NCBI GenBank assembly: GCA_026018925.1
Contig: JAKSZU010000002.1
Location: 154,157,900-154,221,899 of the forward strand
Source: Tupaia tana
Lineage: Eukaryota; Chordata; Mammalia; Scandentia; Tupaiidae
Direction: 5' to 3'
Length of the DNA stretch: 64,000 bases
This document shows, piece after piece, positions 59,935 to 64,000 of this stretch. Made by a program: the position numbers and the translations under genes. Within the stretch, counting starts at the first letter, position 1, and every line of letters begins with the position of its first letter. The notes below the pieces were generated by a model. That model saw only the letters and a list, made by a program, of their open reading frames with translations, made no database searches and was not told the origin of the DNA.

Positions 59935-60025
59935 GCCTGGCATGTTTTTCAGGTCCGAGACTCACACCATGAAGTTGGTCATGTGGGATCCCGCTGCCTT
60001 AACCACCATGCCACCTGGTTGGCCC
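59744..60025 (-). mobile_element. tRNA-derived SINE, old copy
   Basis: tttgctacagggtacatgaa tail block, core, then an expanded (GC)n(CA)n run at 59899-59934, ending ccacctggttggccc. Confidence 0.87.
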
Positions 60026-60980
60026 TAAACTGCTTTTAATACTCATGAGAAAGAACAGTTAAAAGTAAAGCAAGGTGATAAGGCATGGAATCTGGAAGAC
60101 AAGTTAGTCATTTAGTTCACAGAGATGAGCTTTAGAAAAAGGCCACTTCCTCCACTGTAGCACGATGGAAGGTGCACAAATGTATGCAGATACAAGGAAA
60201 TTTGGAGACTGCTAGCCAGAAGCCACAGTAGCTCCCTTGTATGGATTCTGTTTTCTCCAAACAGTGAATAAAATTATCTGCACGGAGTGAGGTGGATCAA
60301 AGACTGACTGGACTGAGACCTGTGGGAAGTGGGGAAAGTGTTAAATCCACTGTGGAAAGCAGAGGCGCAAGCTCACTTCAAAAACTCAGCGACACTGCTA
60401 GGCAATGCTCAGAGCCCAGGTGACCATTAAAGTACAAAAATTTCTCCTCAGATATGGAATGTCATATTTAGGCAGATCAGACCCTCTCTAGAGTTGAGTG
60501 ATAAGATACTTGGCTTAGATTTAGAACTCCCCCTTCTAAGGAAGTCTGCGTTTTGTTTCCTGGTTCCCCTCAGAGTGCAATCTACATAGTGTTTTTTTCA
60601 CACTCTCAGCTAGAGACTCCCAATTCCCTAAGATGAGCCTTACTCTCTCACGTCCCACTTAGTATGTGCAAACCCACATAATAGTACCTGGATATACCTG
60701 CACGAATTAGTTGAAAAAACTCAGACAGCATCATAAGACATTTTTATCTCTTGGAAGCAGCTATCTCAGAACCAGTCACAAACGCTCATAGGAAGACTTC
60801 AGGTCAGTAGATGTCCTTGTTCACGACAGTCTGTTGGATATTGTAGGGTGCTTTGCCATATGTGTGCTGAGGAGATAATTTCATCTGACTTCAATAAAGA
60901 TTTCTGAGCTTGTCCTATGTTTGGTTAATAGAGAGGCCCTGACCAAAAAACTCATTAATTCAGGCTTTATCTGAATCAGG

Positions 60981-61011
<31 letters not shown>

Positions 61012-62507
61012 AGTATTTCAGAGTCCCCTTTGTAGGAAGATAAAGGTAAATATAGCTTGCCCACAAATTAATCTATTGCAAATATGTTTTGTAAGTGCCC
61101 CTAAAGATGTGCATGCTTGAAGAGTTTATGTTCAAGAAAAGTTTTCTTTTTAGACATAAACTCTCAATTTTGTGCTTAACATTTAAATTACTATAACATG
61201 CACAGTCAAAAGTTACCTTTTATAATGTAAGTCTAAACTCCCATTTTAATTTTGGGTTTAAACAATGCTAATAAAGAAACACATACAGGAAGAAAATGAC
61301 ACCTATTTAACAACTACCATATTCTTTTTTTTTCCCAAGAAAGCTTAAAAGCCTTTCTAAAAGAACAAAAACTGAAAGCAAATTCCAAAGAGAAGGAAGA
61401 AAGAAAGAGAATAAACCTTCCCCCAAAACCCAGCTGCAAGGCTGAGAAGAACATTCTCGTGTTCTGCTTGAATGTCGCCTGCTCACGTGAATGCGTTCTG
61501 TTTGTTAAAGGGCGATACAATGTCATTGTCTGATCACAAAGCTTGTTGCTAACAAATGCAACAGCAGCTTGTTGCTTAGACAAGTCTGTTTATTTTTGCC
61601 TCAGAAAACCAATGCCACGTTCAGAGCTAAATGACTAACATGGATCCCATGCGGGCTGTGCTTCTGGTGTGCAGAAATCCTTGTAAAGGCAGCGATGCAG
61701 ATGAATACGCTTCTTTGTGGCCTTAAAACCCATTCATGCAGGAAATATTCACATCAAGTAAAGTATAGGCAAGCGGGTGTGCAACAACACTGCAACCCAT
61801 TCCAGCCAGATTTACTTGGCTGTTTCTCGGTAGTCTTAAGCGGTAACACTGCATTGTTAAGAACTGGGTTAATCACACAACATTTAATCTAGTCTGAGAA
61901 AGGTGGACACAATGATAAACAGTGGCCGGTGGAACACCGCAGAGCAGTGGCTCTTTAAACTAGTGCTAAGATGAATATGTAAGTGATGTAATATTCTAAA
62001 GCAATTAATTATAAATGTTGGGTTTTTTTCTCTGGAGAGTCTAGAATCTACTAAGATCAGAGCAAAAGAAAATGGATTTGTTTAAGTTCATTTGTTGAAA
62101 AAGACATTTAGATTAGAAATTGCATGAACATTTTTCGCTATAAAGACATTAGATAGATTTATGAATCACATCATAGAACTGCTTTTTGCTACACACCTTC
62201 TGCCCTTGATACAGTTTTTCCTTAAGCAAGTGGCTTGCAGTAAGTCAAAAATACCAGAGGACAACTGTCAGGTGCCTTTTCTAATGAGGTGATGGAGAGT
62301 GAGGCAATTTACAATGCAAACTAGTAACTCCAGGAATAGTATAAGCAGAACCAAATAAAAATGGCACCAGTGTATTTCTCAGGTACCAAAACGATGTCAG
62401 CAAGAGGATTTTGCTCCCCTCATAGCACAAGGTCACGTTCCAAGGCTATCTCAATAGCCACGACCCACAGCAGACTGACAGAGCAATTAGACAGGTAACT
62501 CAGGACA
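60026..62507. other. Upstream SNX25 intron, mostly unique sequence
   Basis: About 2.5 kb with no SINE and no SNX25 exon. A poly(A) run of about 32 lies at 60979-61010, with aataaag at 60893 upstream of it. 61430-61800 has a more balanced base composition. No gene identified. Confidence 0.4.
60979..61010. repeat. Poly(A) run
   Basis: About 32 consecutive A residues. The sequence before it is not a SINE that I recognise. Confidence 0.9.
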
Positions 62508-62755
62508 GGGTTTCTCAACTTCAGCACTACGGACACCAGGGGCTGGACCATGTGGTGTGTGGGGGCTGGCGGGCTGTCCTGTGTATTGGAGGTCGGTTAG
62601 CAGCACCCCTGCCCTCTACCACTAGATGCCAGTAGCATTCTTTCTCCTGAAGGATGACAACCAAAACTGTCTCCAGGCACTGTCAACTGTCCCTTGCGTA
62701 GCAACACTGCCACCCCCACACCCTGCAGGCCCGTTGAGAAGTACTGACCTAGAGC
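62508..62755 (+). mobile_element. MER20-like hAT element
   Basis: cagggtttctcaacttcagc, gggctgtcctgtgtattgga, ccactagatgccagtagc, gatgacaaccaaaactgtct and the closing gttgagaagtactga match MER20 from end to end, with inverted termini. Confidence 0.88.
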
Positions 62756-63279
62756 TACAAGCTCTGTGAGCACGGAGAGGACCAGTCTGCACACTCCTTT
62801 CCCCCACTCCAGCCCGGGTGCCCTTCCGACTGTCAGGACACACAGGTCTTCTCACGACCCTCAGGAAACCGAGATAAGGCATAAGGACTCTCACTAGAAA
62901 ACGCTGGGCCTCCATTCCAAAGCCTGTGTGCACATGAACAGACTAACCAGCCTTTGCGTTTTCCTTGCACACTGAAAGAGAACTTTTAGTAAATCCTCTT
63001 GATAGCAGGGTTCAAGACATAGGTATGTGTTTACTCGGACCAGTCAAGATTCCCAATGAGAACTGGTGCTTACTTAGCACGAAGCCAGCAGCCACGCTTA
63101 GCAGTCACTAGTCATCACAGACCTCTTCACGATTACCTGAAAGCCACCTCAAAAGCTGCACAGGAACTCAGAAAATATTTATCTTACTTTTCAACTTGAG
63201 GTTGCTATGTTCTTTTTTTAAAAAGAACAAATAAGATTCTCTTATCACATCAAACACCTGAAACTTGATGGTCTAAAGT

Positions 63280-63500
63280 GTCACCACTCCACTTTGGTGG
63301 AGAGCAGATTTGAGGTGAAGCAGAAATCAGAGCACGAGCTGGTGGCAAAACCACTCTCCACAATGGAGAAGACCGAACGGACATCGGGCCTTGCACGGCC
63401 TGGGCAAGGTGTGCCAACAGTATCTCTTTGATTTCCTTCTTTAAATGCTTGACCCACTGGAACTCCCAGCATTTCCTTTGATTTGAGGCCGTCCAGCATG
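63280..63500. other. Unassigned GC-rich segment
   Basis: The - strand is open across 63613-63281 and the + strand is partly open too. No translation matches a protein I recognise, including the missing SNX25 exons. It could be a retrocopy fragment or a conserved element. Confidence 0.3.
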
Positions 63501-63502
63501 CT

Positions 63503-63504
<2 letters not shown>

Positions 63505-63544
<40 letters not shown>
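63505..63544. repeat. (TA)n microsatellite
   Basis: Twenty TA dinucleotides directly abutting a truncated SINE. Confidence 0.97.
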
Positions 63545-63547
<3 letters not shown>

Positions 63548-63712
63548 GGGGGATGGCCACGCCGCAATCCCTTCTTCTCCATTCTCCTCTCGGGATCTTG
63601 GGCACGCACACACATGCGCCCGGCGTGAGTCTAAGCCACTGGGTCCGGGATTACGAACCGCAGTCGACTACATGGGAGTTCAGCAACATAGCCATTACGC
63701 TAACTGCTGGTC
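63545..63712 (-). mobile_element. tRNA-derived SINE, tail half missing
   Basis: A young, CpG-rich head and core (ggtccgggattacgaaccgc, tcgactacatgggag) end abruptly at ccggggggatggcc, where (TA)n replaces the pyrimidine tract and tail. Confidence 0.92.
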
Positions 63713-63747
63713 CCTATATTTTTAAAAGAATAATACCACAGCAACTA

Positions 63748-63825
63748 TTGGGTCATGGGGAAAGTCAATGCATTTCTGTATAGGAAAACATAGAAAAATA
63801 TGCCATGATTTTTCAGATGGCCTAG
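63748..63825. mobile_element. Mariner-like MITE copy C
   Basis: Left ttgggtcatggggaaagtca and right gccatgatttttcagatggc ends are inverted around gtataggaaaacataga. TA flanks both ends. Confidence 0.7.
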
Positions 63826-64000
63826 TAAATCCACACATTAAATTATGGGCAAGCTGCTACCAAATGAGCACTGTGAGTTAAGTAGATTGAGATATACACT
63901 TAGAACACAGATCAAACCCATACAATTTTTCATTTTTTGAGCATGACTCACAACAGCTACCCAGAGTGAGTAGTGCAGTAGAAAATCCAGAACTAAAGAT

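Noticed and set aside
62597..62933. Overlapping minus-strand frames of 65-103 codons
   Set aside because: The first part is antisense MER20 and the rest shows no recognisable product.
56210..64000. Search for SNX25 PXA-domain exons
   Set aside because: I looked for the segment leading into G-K-E-T-A-A-M and for PXA motifs and found none, so these exons should lie beyond 64000.

Overview
This window is nuclear DNA of a placental mammal. It holds the tail-to-tail ends of two multi-exon genes with long introns filled by interspersed repeats; there are no operons, CRISPR arrays or prokaryotic signals. On the + strand are the last five coding exons of LRP2BP (2396-11653, 237 residues up to the stop). 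On the - strand are the last thirteen coding exons of SNX25 (56209 down to 13182, 616 residues up to the stop). The two stop codons face each other across about 1.5 kb. This convergent pair matches the mammalian order known from human 4q35. The 5' ends and promoters of both genes lie outside the window.

The repeat content gives the best clue to the organism. About fifty copies of one tRNA-derived SINE family (about 250 bp, internal pyrimidine tract, A-rich tail) occur on both strands, roughly one per 1.2 kb. There are no Alu, B1/B2, carnivore, bat, ruminant or rabbit-type SINEs that I can recognise. The younger copies are CpG-rich with clear target-site duplications. A colugo (Dermoptera), whose own tRNA-derived CYN SINEs are described, is my best guess. 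I cannot confirm it without a library search.

Layout. 1-2395: LRP2BP intron with L1 fragments and two old SINEs. 2396-11653: LRP2BP Sel1-repeat exons, with a MaLR LTR sitting exactly on a splice donor. 11654-13181: intergenic/3'UTR zone. 13182-56209: SNX25 exons, with a large 5'-inverted L1 (14540-18200), L1 fragments at 30495-31265, 34900-36770 and 43200-45935, LTRs, MER20-like, MER5-like and mariner-like DNA elements, and dense SINEs. 56210-64000: an upstream SNX25 intron with an MLT1-like LTR, SINEs, MER20 and one mariner-like miniature element.

The two genes are not known to act in one pathway. LRP2BP is a megalin-tail adaptor and SNX25 is a PXA-RGS-PX-Nexin_C endosomal sorting nexin, so both touch endocytic traffic. 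No clearly novel gene system is visible. The most unusual signals are transposon biology: a splice donor that coincides with an LTR target-site duplication, a palindromic mariner-like MITE family, repeated SINE insertion at the same target, a tail-only retroinsertion, and a second, distinct SINE family.
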